Shown: in pieces, positions 37,089-44,773 of the stretch
Layout: the number at the start of each line of letters is the position of its first letter
Position numbering within the stretch: position 1 is the stretch's first letter
NCBI GenBank assembly: GCA_001508155.1
Contig: LGFI01000017.1
Coordinates: 1-44,773, forward strand
Length of the DNA stretch: 44,773 nt
Source: Acetothermia bacterium 64_32
Lineage (GTDB): Bacteria > Bipolaricaulota > Bipolaricaulia > Bipolaricaulales > Bipolaricaulaceae
Reading direction: 5' to 3'
Notes under the pieces: generated by a model
What the model was told of the DNA's origin: nothing
What the model saw: the letters and a program-made list of their open reading frames with translations, nothing else
Databases searched by the model: none
Translations under genes and position numbers: made by a program

Positions 37089-37609
37089 GGGCCCAGGAAG
37101 TGCTTGCCGCCCTGAAGGAAGCCTTGGGGGACGGTTTTCGGGACGGGGAGATCCGCACCCGCACCGTGGGGGTGAAATCCCCCCAGACCATTGAGGAGGT
37201 GTGGGGGAGGATCGACCGGGGGGTGCTCCTACCCGCCGTGCGGGCCCTGAAGGACCTTGGTCCGCTCCACATATCCATCATCTCCGGCGCCGACGTGGGG
37301 GAGGAGATCGAGCTCCTTTACCATTTCGCGGTGGGGTTTGGGACTGAGGGCGGGGAGGTCATGGTCACCCTGAAGCTCACCATCCCCAAATCGGACCCGG
37401 TGGTGCCCTCCCTATGCGAGGTTCTCCCCGGGGCCGAGACCACCGAAAGGGAGAAGATCGAGTTTTTGGGGGTGAGATTCGAGGGGATCCCCGACTCCCG
37501 GCACCTGTTCTTGCCCGAGGACATGGAGGTGCACCCCTGGCGCAAGGATGAACCTGAGCTTGCGGGGCTCGTAAAGAGGAAGGTGAAGTGGGAGGAGAGG
37601 GATGGGTGA
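37085..37609 (+). CDS. mbhK: Membrane-bound hydrogenase subunit MbhK (NuoC-like)
   Basis: 174 residues of the NuoC/30-kDa family with VMVTLKLTIPKSDPVVPSL and the hallmark EREKIEFLGVRFEGIPDSRHLFLPED. It has a structural role in the peripheral arm. It overlaps mbhJ by 4 bases and mbhL by 8. Confidence 0.9.
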   Translation: MRAQEVLAALKEALGDGFRDGEIRTRTVGVKSPQTIEEVWGRIDRGVLLPAVRALKDLGPLHISIISGADVGEEIELLYHFAVGFGTEGGEVMVTLKLTIPKSDPVVPSLCEVLPGAETTEREKIEFLGVRFEGIPDSRHLFLPEDMEVHPWRKDEPELAGLVKRKVKWEERDG

Positions 37610-38837
37610 GCTAGCGAAGGCCTTTGAGATCCCCATTGGCCCTGTACACCCGGCCCTGAAGGAGCCCATCCGGTTTACCTTCCGGGTGGAGGGGGAGAGG
37701 ATCGTGGGGGTGGACATAAAGCCCGGGTTTGCCCACCGGGGGATCGAGTTTATGGGGCTCCATCGCAATCTGGTCCAAGTCCTGTACCTTGCCGAGCGCA
37801 TCTGCGGCATCTGCTCTATTTCCCATCCCGTCGCCCTCGTCCAGGCAGTGGAGAACGCCGCCGGGATCGAGGTCCCGCCCCGGGCCCAATACATCCGGGT
37901 GATCGTCGCCGAGCTCGAGCGGATCCACTCCCATCTTCTATGGGCGGGGGTGGCGGCCCACGAGCTGGGCTTTGACACCCTGCTCCACCTCACCTGGAAG
38001 GTGCGGGAGCGGGTGTTGGACATCCTGGAGGAGCTCACTGGAAACCGTGTGAACTATGCCATCCCGATCTACGGGGGGGTGAGGCGGGACATCACCCCGG
38101 AGCAGTACCCCAGGGTCCAGGAGATGATCCGCTACTATCGGGGCCTGTTTGAGGAGCTGTGCGACCGGTTTTTGAACGATGCCTCGGTGGAGGCCCGTAC
38201 CCGGGACGTGGGGGTACTGGAGCCGGACGAGGCGGAGGCGTTGTGCGCCGTCGGCCCCACCGCCCGGGCCTCCGGCCTCAGGAAGGACGTTCGGCAGGAT
38301 TGGCCGTACCTGGTTTACGGGGACCTTGGGATCAAGGCCATCACCCCGGAGGACTATGGGACGGAGCCGCGGGGGGACGTGTACGACCGGATCGTCGTGC
38401 GGCTCCTTGAGGTGGCGCAGTCCATCGACATCATCGAGCGGTGTCTTGAGGAGATGCCCGAGGGGGAGATCACCTTCATTCCGAAAATCCCGGCCCTCCT
38501 TGCCCAGCTCAAGAAGGCAGAAGGCGAGGGGATCGGCCGCCACGAGGCCCCCCGGGGGGAGGTCATCCACTACGTCCGCCTTGAGGCGGGGAAAGAGGAA
38601 CCAGTGGTGTGGAAGGTGAAGGCCCCCACCTACTCCAATCTCATGTCCTGGTACCCCATGTTCGAGGACCAGGAGATCGCGGACATCCCCATCGTCGCCG
38701 CCTCCATCGACCCCTGCATGTGCTGCATGGACCGGGTACACCTGGTGCGAGGCGGCCGAGAGGAGCTTGTATGGAAAGAGGAGCTCCTCAAGCTCTCCCG
38801 GGAGAAAACGCGCAAGATGGCGCTGGGCAATGGGTGA
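37602..38837 (+). CDS. mbhL: [NiFe] hydrogenase large subunit MbhL
   Basis: 411 residues, group 4 [NiFe] large subunit. Both nickel-binding pairs are intact: RICGIC (C68, C71) and DPCMCC (C372, C375). This marks a true hydrogenase rather than the Mbx/Mbs sulfur-reducing relatives, which lack the full set. An additional Cys lies within the second motif (C374). The C-terminus runs about 36 residues beyond the motif, and I cannot tell whether it is processed. It should evolve H2 from reduced ferredoxin. The stop codon lies inside the short repeat that separates this gene from mbhM. Confidence 0.95.
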   Translation: MGELAKAFEIPIGPVHPALKEPIRFTFRVEGERIVGVDIKPGFAHRGIEFMGLHRNLVQVLYLAERICGICSISHPVALVQAVENAAGIEVPPRAQYIRVIVAELERIHSHLLWAGVAAHELGFDTLLHLTWKVRERVLDILEELTGNRVNYAIPIYGGVRRDITPEQYPRVQEMIRYYRGLFEELCDRFLNDASVEARTRDVGVLEPDEAEALCAVGPTARASGLRKDVRQDWPYLVYGDLGIKAITPEDYGTEPRGDVYDRIVVRLLEVAQSIDIIERCLEEMPEGEITFIPKIPALLAQLKKAEGEGIGRHEAPRGEVIHYVRLEAGKEEPVVWKVKAPTYSNLMSWYPMFEDQEIADIPIVAASIDPCMCCMDRVHLVRGGREELVWKEELLKLSREKTRKMALGNG

Positions 38838-38917
38838 TGAGCGATGAGAAAATTTAGAGCTTACGTTGCAAAGAACGGCAAACAGGCTTCAGGGTCTCCG
38901 GGCAACGCATCACCCAT
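38830..38917. repeat. 10-base inverted repeat spanning the mbhL-mbhM gap
   Basis: ATGGGTGATG (38830-38839, overlapping the mbhL stop) is a perfect reverse complement of CATCACCCAT (38908-38917). The loop is about 68 bases. A transcript could fold here, which may modulate mbhM-mbhN expression or mRNA stability. Confidence 0.5.
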
Positions 38918-38949
38918 CACCGATCACGGATCACGGTTTACGGGTCACG
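38901..38949. repeat. Seven-unit heptanucleotide tandem repeat (STRR-like)
   Basis: Seven consecutive 7-base units: GGCAACG, CATCACC, CATCACC, GATCACG, GATCACG, GTTTACG, GGTCACG. The period is exact although the units vary. Two more inverted units (GGTGATG, AGCGATG) stand at 38833-38846. It fills the only sizeable non-coding gap in an operon that is otherwise overlapping. It resembles short tandemly repeated repetitive (STRR) elements of cyanobacteria in unit length only. Confidence 0.7.
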
Positions 38950-38959
38950 GGGGCAAGCG

Positions 38960-39952
38960 ATGAGCGTGCTTAACGCTCTTTGGCAGGCGATCTTGGTGCT
39001 GTTTGGGGGCACTTTCCTAGCGCTTGTATACAAAGGTATCGACAGGAAGCTGGCCGCCCAGATGCAGGGGCGGATCGGCCCCCCCATCCGGCAGCCGTTC
39101 CTGGACGTGGGAAAACTCCTGGTGAAGGAGACGGTGGTCCCCCGGACGGCGGTGCGGTGGGCGTTCAATCTGATGCCGTTCCTGGCCCTGATCGCCGCGG
39201 GGACGGTGCTGCTTTACCTGCCCATCGGTCCCTTCAGGCCGGTCCTTTCCGGGTATGGGGACGTGATCGTGGTGCTGTATCTCCTCGCCGTGCCGGCCGT
39301 GGCCATGGCGCTGGGGGGCTTTGCCTCCGGGTCTCCATTCGGGGTGGTGGGGGCCCAGCGTGAGCTTGTGATGCTCATGTCGTATGAATTCCCCCTGGCG
39401 GTGGTGGTGGTGGCGCTGGCCTGGAGGGTGGCCGGGCTGGGTGTGGGGCCTGCCTTTTCCCTGGCCACCTTGGCGGCCAACCCCCTGTGGGCCCAGGTGG
39501 GGCCACTAGGGGTGTTGGGGCTGGTGCTTCTCTTTTTGGTACTGCTTGTCGTAACCCCGGCTGAGCTCTCCAAGATCCCCTTCGACATCCCGGAGGCGGA
39601 GACGGAGATCGCCGGGGGGCTCATGGTGGAGTACTCCGGGGTGAACCTGGCGCTTTTCTACTTGGCCGATGCGCTCAAGACGGTGGCCATGGCGGCCCTC
39701 GTGGTGGCCCTGTTCATCCCGTACGGGATTGCAGCGCCGCTTGGCATCTCCGGGGTGGGGGGCCAGATCCTAGACCTGGCGTTCTTCCTGGTGAAGGTGT
39801 TCTGCGTGATGTTTGCGGCGGTGACCACGGTCAGGGTGGCCTTTGCCCGGCTCAAGGTGGACCAGATAGCCCGGGGCTTCTGGATCCCCTTGACCGCGGT
39901 GGCGGCGGCTGGCCTTTTGCTCCTGGTCTTGGACAAGGCGGTGGTGGGATGA
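38960..39952 (+). CDS. mbhM: Membrane-bound hydrogenase subunit MbhM (NuoH-like)
   Basis: 330 residues with about eight helices. NuoH-family signatures include GIDRKLAAQMQGRIGPP near the N-terminus, the EFPLAVVVV region, and PFDIPEAETEIAGGLMVEYSG with conserved acidic residues for ion transfer. It anchors the hydrogenase arm to the membrane. It follows the heptamer repeat instead of overlapping mbhL. The ATG at 38960 has GGGGG about six bases upstream. Confidence 0.93.
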   Translation: MSVLNALWQAILVLFGGTFLALVYKGIDRKLAAQMQGRIGPPIRQPFLDVGKLLVKETVVPRTAVRWAFNLMPFLALIAAGTVLLYLPIGPFRPVLSGYGDVIVVLYLLAVPAVAMALGGFASGSPFGVVGAQRELVMLMSYEFPLAVVVVALAWRVAGLGVGPAFSLATLAANPLWAQVGPLGVLGLVLLFLVLLVVTPAELSKIPFDIPEAETEIAGGLMVEYSGVNLALFYLADALKTVAMAALVVALFIPYGIAAPLGISGVGGQILDLAFFLVKVFCVMFAAVTTVRVAFARLKVDQIARGFWIPLTAVAAAGLLLLVLDKAVVG

Positions 39953-40341
39953 TCTTAAAGACCCTCTTTTCGCAGCTTCTAACCCGGCCGGTGACGAACA
40001 GGTTTCCCGTGAAGTACATGCCGAAGAGCGTGACCGGCCTTCTCAAGAAGGTGGAAGAGGGCGAGGCGAAGATCCATCCCCCGGTGCCTGTACCGGAGAA
40101 GTTCAGGGGAAAGCTCATCTACGACCGGGAAAAATGCATCGGCTGCCAGCTCTGCATCAGGGTTTGTCCGGCGAGCGTGATCAAGTTCAAGCCGGAGGAG
40201 AAGAAGATCCGGATTCATGTGGCCCGCTGTACGTTCTGCTCTCAGTGTGTGGATGCTTGCCCCGTGGGCGCGCTTTCTATGAGTGAGGAGTTTCTGCTAG
40301 CTGACTACGACCGGTTCTCGGGGAACCTGGTCGTGGAGTGA
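39949..40341 (+). CDS. mbhN: Membrane-bound hydrogenase ferredoxin-like subunit MbhN (NuoI-like)
   Basis: 130 residues with two [4Fe-4S] motifs: C63, C66, C69, C73 and C94, C97, C100, C104. It accepts electrons from ferredoxin and passes them to MbhJ. It overlaps mbhM by 4 bases and ends the operon. A strong terminator follows 35 bases after the stop. Confidence 0.93.
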   Translation: MILKTLFSQLLTRPVTNRFPVKYMPKSVTGLLKKVEEGEAKIHPPVPVPEKFRGKLIYDREKCIGCQLCIRVCPASVIKFKPEEKKIRIHVARCTFCSQCVDACPVGALSMSEEFLLADYDRFSGNLVVE

Positions 40342-40375
40342 CTCACCTCCCTCCTTCCCGCCTGACTCGCCTCCT

Positions 40376-40410
40376 GGGAGCGGGGGCAGGATGCCCCCGC
40401 TCCCGTTTTC
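40376..40410 (+). terminator. Intrinsic terminator of the mbh operon
   Basis: A perfect 12-base stem, GGGAGCGGGGGC (40376-40387) and GCCCCCGCTCCC (40393-40404), with a five-base loop, followed by GTTTTC. The T-run is short but the stem is very strong. It lies between the convergent mbhN and nagA. Confidence 0.8.
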
Positions 40411-41548
40411 ATAGAAGGCGCCTTCCTCCTAGGTACACTCTTTTCAAAACGAGCTCTTCCGGGTCAAGCACCACAAAGTCCGCCTGGCTTCCCGGACGGA
40501 GGATGCCCAAGGAGGGCTCCCCGCAGGCCCGGGCCGGGGCAAGGGAGGCCATGATGAGGGCTTCCCTAAGCGGGACCCCGACGGCTACGGCGTTCCTCAC
40601 CGCCTGGTCCATGGTGAGGGTGCTCCCTGCCAGGACGCCGTTTTCCAGGCGGGGCACGCCTTCTTTTACCTCCACGGCGAGGCCGCCCAGCGTGTAGCAC
40701 CCGTCCGGGAGCCCCCCTGCGGCGATGGCGTCGGTGATGAGGGCGGTGCGAAGGCTTCCCGCCAGGCGCCAGGCGAGCCTGAGCATGGGCGGGGCCACGT
40801 GGACTAGGTCCCAGACGAGCTCCACCACCACCTGGGGTGACTCAAGGCAGGCCGCCACCACGCCGGGGGCCCGGTGGTGCAAGGGGGGCATGGCGTTAAA
40901 AAGGTGGGTGGCCCGGGTTGCCCCGGCGGCGATGGCAGCCTTTGCCTCTTCATAAGAGGCGTTCGTGTGCCCCAAGCTCACCACCATCCCCAAACGAGAA
41001 GCCCGTTCGATGAACTCCAAGGCGCCTGGGAGTTCGGGGGCCAAGGTGATCGTGCGGATCTTCCCCCGGGCAGCGTCCCAGTATTCCAGGAACTCGTCCC
41101 AATCCGGAGCGCGGATGAAGTCGGCGTTTTGCGCGCCCTTCCTTTCCGGGTTTATATAGGGGCCTTCGAGTTCGAGCCCCAGGATCCGGGCCCCGTCCGG
41201 GCTCTCTCCCTGGGCCTTTATCGCCTCGGCGATGGCCTTGGCGGCCCGGAGCAGGACCTCGTGGGGCCCGGTCACGGTGGCGGGGATGAAGGCGGTAACC
41301 CCGTGGCGTGCGAGCACCCGGGCCAGGGAAAGGAGCAAGTCCGGCTCGCCCGAGGTGGCATCATATCCCGCATAGCCGTGGACGTGGAGGTCGACGAAAC
41401 CGGGGGCCACGATGTGCCCTTTCAAGTCCTCCCCACGGGGGCTCCGGCCGGCCCTGAGGCTAGCAATCCGTCCTCGATCGATGATCAAAGTGGCCGGCTC
41501 CACCACCTCCAGCGGGGTGTAGACCCGGGCGCCTGTTAGGACGAGCAC
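40409..41548 (-). CDS. nagA: N-acetylglucosamine-6-phosphate deacetylase
   Basis: A 379-residue amidohydrolase releasing acetate from GlcNAc-6-phosphate in amino-sugar or cell-wall recycling. Metal and catalytic motifs are DLHVHG, LEGPYINPERKGAQ, LGHTNAS, THLFNAMPPLHHR and ITDAIAAGG with the catalytic Asp. The start is the GTG at 41548, with GGAGG four bases upstream inside the end of glcD (13-base overlap), so the gene is translationally coupled to an apparently unrelated operon. A related amidohydrolase role is possible, but the motifs fit NagA well. Confidence 0.88.
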   Translation of the reverse strand: MLVLTGARVYTPLEVVEPATLIIDRGRIASLRAGRSPRGEDLKGHIVAPGFVDLHVHGYAGYDATSGEPDLLLSLARVLARHGVTAFIPATVTGPHEVLLRAAKAIAEAIKAQGESPDGARILGLELEGPYINPERKGAQNADFIRAPDWDEFLEYWDAARGKIRTITLAPELPGALEFIERASRLGMVVSLGHTNASYEEAKAAIAAGATRATHLFNAMPPLHHRAPGVVAACLESPQVVVELVWDLVHVAPPMLRLAWRLAGSLRTALITDAIAAGGLPDGCYTLGGLAVEVKEGVPRLENGVLAGSTLTMDQAVRNAVAVGVPLREALIMASLAPARACGEPSLGILRPGSQADFVVLDPEELVLKRVYLGGRRLL

Positions 41549-42963
41549 GTTCCCTCCGCTGGGAATATCTTCCCAGGGTTGAGGATCCCGTTAGGGTCCC
41601 ACGCCTTCTTTATGGCCTCCATGAGTTTTATCTCCACCTCATCCATGACGAGCGGCAAATACTTAACCCGCTTGAAGCCGATCCCGTGCTCTGCGGTGAT
41701 GTTGCCCCCGAGTTCCTTTACGGCCTTGAACATATCGGAAAGGAAGGCCGCGAGGTCCCGGGCCCAGGTTTCCTCATCGCGACCTCCGCTCACCGGCGTA
41801 GGGTGGAGGTTTCCATCCCCGATGTGGCCGTAAAGGGGGACCTCAAGGCCGTGCGCCCGGGAAAGCTCCCGGAGCCTTCGGGCCATCTCGGGGATCTCGG
41901 AGCGGGGCACCACGATGTCCTCCACCGAGACGTAGCTATTGAGCGCCTTGAGGGCCTCGGCGATGTTACGCCTGGCCCGCCACAGCTTCTCCCGGGTGAT
42001 CCGGTTGTCGGCCACGAACACCTCTTTCGCCCCGGCTTCCATGAGCCTTTTGTAGACCCGCTCGGCCGCCTGCCACACCCCCTCTTCCTCCATCCCGTCC
42101 ACCTGGATGAGGAGATGTGCCTCGCAGTCATCATAGGGCAACGTGAGGTTAAGGTACTTTTCCGCCGCGCGGATGCTTAAAGAATCCATGAACTCGATCG
42201 CCGAAAGCCCCTGTTCCTCCCTGAGAAGCCCAAGCACCTGGGCCACGGCGTCCTTCAGGGAATCAAACGGGATGAGGAGGTCCAGCACGTACTTGGGCTT
42301 CACGGTTAAGCGGAAGGTGATCTTGGTGATGATCCCGAGGGTCCCTTCGGAGCCCACCACAAGCTGCACCAGGTTATAGCCGGTCACGTCCTTTATGCGC
42401 TTTCCCCCCAGGCGCACGATCTCCCCGGTGGGGGTCACCATCTCCAGGCCGTACACCCAATGGCCAGTGATCCCGTACTTAACCGCACGGGCACCGCCTG
42501 CGTTCTCGGCCACGTTCCCGCCCACATGGCAGCTCTCCAAGGTGGAGACGTCCACCGGATAGAAGAGCCCATGGGCCTCCACCGCCCGCATCATGTCCGC
42601 CAGCACCACCCCCGGCTCCACGGTGACCATCATGTTATCGGGATCTATCTCCAGGATCTCGTTCATCCGCTCAAGGGAGATGACGATCCCCCCGCAGATA
42701 GGGATCGCCCCTCCGGAGAGCCCGGTCCCGGCCCCCCGCGGGGTGACCGGGACCCGTTCCTGGTTCGCCAGCCGCATGATGGCGGCGATCTCCTCAGGGC
42801 TGCGGGGCTTTACCACCACCTCAGGGAGGCTGCGGTAGCGTTCCTCGATCTCGTCCAGCCCGTACCGGGCCAGGTCCTCCGGGGAGGTGAGGACATGTTC
42901 TTCACCCACAATCCCCTTGAGGCGTTCGATCACCCTTGGGGTGACTGGGTTGAACCTTGTCAT
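41536..42963 (-). CDS. glcD: FAD-linked 2-hydroxyacid dehydrogenase (GlcD/LDH-like)
   Basis: A 475-residue flavoprotein of the vanillyl-alcohol-oxidase type. The FAD-binding domain has [18 protein letters not shown] (about 75-92), [18 protein letters not shown] and [12 protein letters not shown]. The C-terminal FAD-oxidase domain has [15 protein letters not shown] and [16 protein letters not shown]. It oxidises lactate, glycolate or a similar 2-hydroxyacid. It directly follows etfB-etfA (4-base overlap), the same order as the electron-confurcating lactate dehydrogenase operon of Acetobacterium woodii (from memory). No separate Fe-S subunit (GlcF) is present. Confidence 0.88.
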   Translation of the reverse strand: MTRFNPVTPRVIERLKGIVGEEHVLTSPEDLARYGLDEIEERYRSLPEVVVKPRSPEEIAAIMRLANQERVPVTPRGAGTGLSGGAIPICGGIVISLERMNEILEIDPDNMMVTVEPGVVLADMMRAVEAHGLFYPVDVSTLESCHVGGNVAENAGGARAVKYGITGHWVYGLEMVTPTGEIVRLGGKRIKDVTGYNLVQLVVGSEGTLGIITKITFRLTVKPKYVLDLLIPFDSLKDAVAQVLGLLREEQGLSAIEFMDSLSIRAAEKYLNLTLPYDDCEAHLLIQVDGMEEEGVWQAAERVYKRLMEAGAKEVFVADNRITREKLWRARRNIAEALKALNSYVSVEDIVVPRSEIPEMARRLRELSRAHGLEVPLYGHIGDGNLHPTPVSGGRDEETWARDLAAFLSDMFKAVKELGGNITAEHGIGFKRVKYLPLVMDEVEIKLMEAIKKAWDPNGILNPGKIFPAEGTCSS

Positions 42964-43964
42964 CCTTTCCCCTTTGTCTCGCGCAGGCGGTTGATCAGCC
43001 GGGGCAGGATCTCGTTTACGTCCCCCACTATCGCGAGATCTGCCACCTTGAAGATCTGGGCGTGCGGGTCCTTGTTGATGGCGACCACGAACCTTGCGCC
43101 GCGCATGCCCGCAAGGTGCTGGATCGCCCCGGAGACCCCGCAGGCGATGTAAAGCTTCGGCGACACCGTCTTCCCCGACAGGCCCACCTGACAGTGGTAG
43201 GGAAGCCAGCCCTGGTCCACCACCGCCCGCGTCCCTGCAACCGCCCCACCCAGGAGCCCGGCGAGTTCCCTGACCAACCTGAGACCCTCAGGCCTTCCCA
43301 GGCCCCGGCCGGCACACACCACCACGTCGGCATCCTCGATCCTCGTCCCCCCCTCCCCGAGCCTTTCGAATCCCAGGAGCTTGAAGCGCGTCTTTAAGGC
43401 CTCGCTGGGGAGAGGGACTTCGATCACCTCCCCGGTGCGGGAGGGGTCCCGGCCGGAAGGGGGATGGGAACGAGGACGCACGGTGGCAAGCTGGGGACGG
43501 TGCTCCGGCGTTTTAATAGTGGCCATCACATTCCCTCCGATGGCCGGTCGGGTCTGCAGGAGAAGTCCGGTTTCCGCTTCGATATCAAGCTCGGTGCAGT
43601 CGGCGGTGAGTCCGGTGCCGAGCCGTGCGGCCAGGATCGGCATCGTGGTGCGGCCGGCCGTGGTGGCCGCGGCCACCACGATGCCAGGGCGTTCCCTGCG
43701 GACGAGGTACTCAAGGCAGTTCGTGTAGGCGTCCGGGTCGAACTGGGAAAGGATGGGATGGTCCACCAGGTACACCCGGTCCGCCCCGTGGTAGATGAGC
43801 TCCCGGGCCGCCCCCTTAACTTGGTGCCCAAGGAGCACGGCCCCAAGCGGTGTTTCCAGCTTTCCCGCCAGTGCCCTCGCCCGGCCAAGGAGCTCGAAGG
43901 AGGCCCGCCTGAGCTCCCCCTGCCACTGTTCGGCTACGATCCAGACCCCGTGCCATTCAGCCAT
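42960..43964 (-). CDS. etfA: Electron transfer flavoprotein alpha subunit
   Basis: 334 residues. The C-terminal FAD-binding signature [18 protein letters not shown], followed by [11 protein letters not shown], is complete. The N-terminal half has [20 protein letters not shown] and LTADCTEL, as in EtfA of bifurcating type. No N-terminal ferredoxin domain is present. It pairs with the upstream etfB (9-base gap) and the downstream glcD. It would form the EtfAB dimer shuttling electrons between NADH, ferredoxin and the GlcD-like dehydrogenase. Confidence 0.92.
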   Translation of the reverse strand: MAEWHGVWIVAEQWQGELRRASFELLGRARALAGKLETPLGAVLLGHQVKGAARELIYHGADRVYLVDHPILSQFDPDAYTNCLEYLVRRERPGIVVAAATTAGRTTMPILAARLGTGLTADCTELDIEAETGLLLQTRPAIGGNVMATIKTPEHRPQLATVRPRSHPPSGRDPSRTGEVIEVPLPSEALKTRFKLLGFERLGEGGTRIEDADVVVCAGRGLGRPEGLRLVRELAGLLGGAVAGTRAVVDQGWLPYHCQVGLSGKTVSPKLYIACGVSGAIQHLAGMRGARFVVAINKDPHAQIFKVADLAIVGDVNEILPRLINRLRETKGKG

Positions 43965-43973
43965 GATCTTTCC

Positions 43974-44773
43974 TCATAGCAGCGTTTTCTCCTTCAAAAA
44001 AGAAAGGATCTCCGCCGCCGCCTTCTCCGGGGGGGCGGTGACCGTTCTTGTGGCCCGGGACAGGCTGGGGTAGAACACCTTGACCACCCGGGTGGGGGAG
44101 CCGGCCAAACCCGTCCTCTCGGGCTCGAGGCCCAGGTCGTCCAATGTGAGATGGGGGATCGTCGCACGGCGGGCGCGGAGCTTTTCGGAAAAGGTGGGAA
44201 GCCTCGGCTCGTTGATCTCCTTGATCACGGCTAGAAGCGCGGGGAGCGGCGCCTCGAGGAGCTGGTACCCCTCCTCCGTGAGGCGCCGGCAGCGGATCAA
44301 GGCCCCTTTGCCTTCGTATGGCGGGTAGAGATCTTCAATTTTGCTCACGTAGGTGATCACAGGAAGCCCCAGCATGGCCCCGAGTTCCGGGCCAACCTGC
44401 CCAGTCTCCCCGTCGGTGGCCCGCTCGCCGCACAGGATGAGGTCAAAGGGGCCTAGTTCCTCCGCCGCGCGGCTTAGGGTGTGGGCGGTGGCCCAGGTGT
44501 CGGCCCCGGCGAACCTGCGGTCGGTGAGGAGGAAGGCCCGATCCACCCCCATGGACAGGGCCTCCCGCAACCCCTCCTCGGCCGCCGGCGGCCCCATGGA
44601 AATGGCCACGATCTCCCCACCGTACCGTTCCCGCAAGCGGAGCGCCTCCTCTACGGCGTAAAGGTCTAACGGGTTGATGATCCCGGGGATCCCCTCCCGC
44701 ACCATGGTCCCCGTGGCCTCATCTATCCTGATCTCGTCCGTATCCGGCACGTACTTCACCGCCACCAGGATCT
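43974..44773 (-). CDS. etfB: Electron transfer flavoprotein beta subunit, 5' end outside window
   Basis: The frame is open to the window edge. It begins with ILVAVKYVPDTDEIRID, the usual EtfB opening, so only the initiator and perhaps one or two residues are missing. The nucleotide-binding region includes CGERATDGETGQVGPELGAMLG. EtfB carries the second FAD in bifurcating complexes; that motif (D-G-E-T-x-Q-V-G-P) is visible here. It is upstream of etfA and glcD in the same operon. Confidence 0.92.
   Translation of the reverse strand, partial: ILVAVKYVPDTDEIRIDEATGTMVREGIPGIINPLDLYAVEEALRLRERYGGEIVAISMGPPAAEEGLREALSMGVDRAFLLTDRRFAGADTWATAHTLSRAAEELGPFDLILCGERATDGETGQVGPELGAMLGLPVITYVSKIEDLYPPYEGKGALIRCRRLTEEGYQLLEAPLPALLAVIKEINEPRLPTFSEKLRARRATIPHLTLDDLGLEPERTGLAGSPTRVVKVFYPSLSRATRTVTAPPEKAAAEILSFLKEKTLL

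Noticed and set aside
37602-38837. Idea that the hydrogenase is an Mbx/Mbs sulfur-reducing complex or complex I relative
   Set aside because: Both nickel-binding cysteine pairs (RICGIC and DPCMCC) are intact, and the gene order is that of mbh.
38901-38949. Heptamer array considered as CRISPR or attachment site
   Set aside because: The units are only 7 bases and contiguous with no spacers, so it is not CRISPR. No integrase or duplicated flank supports an attachment site.

Overview
This is a GC-rich bacterial chromosome segment with tightly packed genes, many joined by 4-base ATGA or GTGA overlaps. The contents suggest an anaerobic, hydrogen-evolving and probably thermophilic bacterium. The evidence is an archaeal-type membrane-bound [NiFe] hydrogenase with an antiporter module, hydrogenase maturation genes, NfnAB transhydrogenase, an Etf/GlcD-type dehydrogenase set, oxygen-sensitive Fe-S assembly by a reduced SUF system, and a THEP1-type NTPase. 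A deep-branching candidate phylum such as Bipolaricaulota/Acetothermia would fit, but that placement is a guess. I saw no rRNA, tRNA or CRISPR array.

Layout. 1-128: 5' edge of a probable IS5-type transposase and a broken or tiny ORF behind nfnB. 129-2365: nfnB and nfnA (minus strand). 2454-7884: Nudix hydrolase, putative outer-membrane protein, coaE, a dihydrolipoamide dehydrogenase, a secreted subtilase and a small MshEN-like protein. 7930-11553: SUF operon sufC-sufB-sufS-sufU without sufD. 11621-14823: gatB, tdk, THEP1-type NTPase and a TetR regulator. 14886-19202: AEC-family transporter, D-2-hydroxyacid dehydrogenase, Cys-rich secreted protein, Fpg/Nei glycosylase, small membrane protein and TlpA-like thioredoxin. 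19316-28823: five-gene minus-strand defence-type operon (helicase-DUF3883, DUF1156 methylase, MNT nucleotidyltransferase, HEPN protein, DUF499 ATPase). 28929-32238: hypB-hypA-hypF. 32377-40341: 14-gene mbh operon in the Pyrococcus mbhA-N order, closed by a strong terminator. 40409-44773: etfB-etfA-glcD-nagA (minus strand; etfB runs off the window).

How it fits together. Ferredoxin reduced in fermentation could be oxidised by Mbh, producing H2 and an ion gradient. Nfn would link ferredoxin and NADH to NADPH, and the Etf/GlcD set could oxidise a 2-hydroxyacid by electron confurcation. HypB and HypA deliver nickel and HypF starts CN/CO ligand synthesis for the Mbh large subunit, and the hyp and mbh operons diverge from one control region. 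The defence-type cassette sits between tlpA and hypF, has visibly lower GC and uses a leadered, Shine-Dalgarno-type start.

A recurring regulatory theme is that many operon-head genes have a -10-like hexamer only 6-10 bases before the start codon and no usable Shine-Dalgarno sequence. This suggests leaderless transcripts. All functional statements are read from motifs and gene order by eye; no database search was possible.
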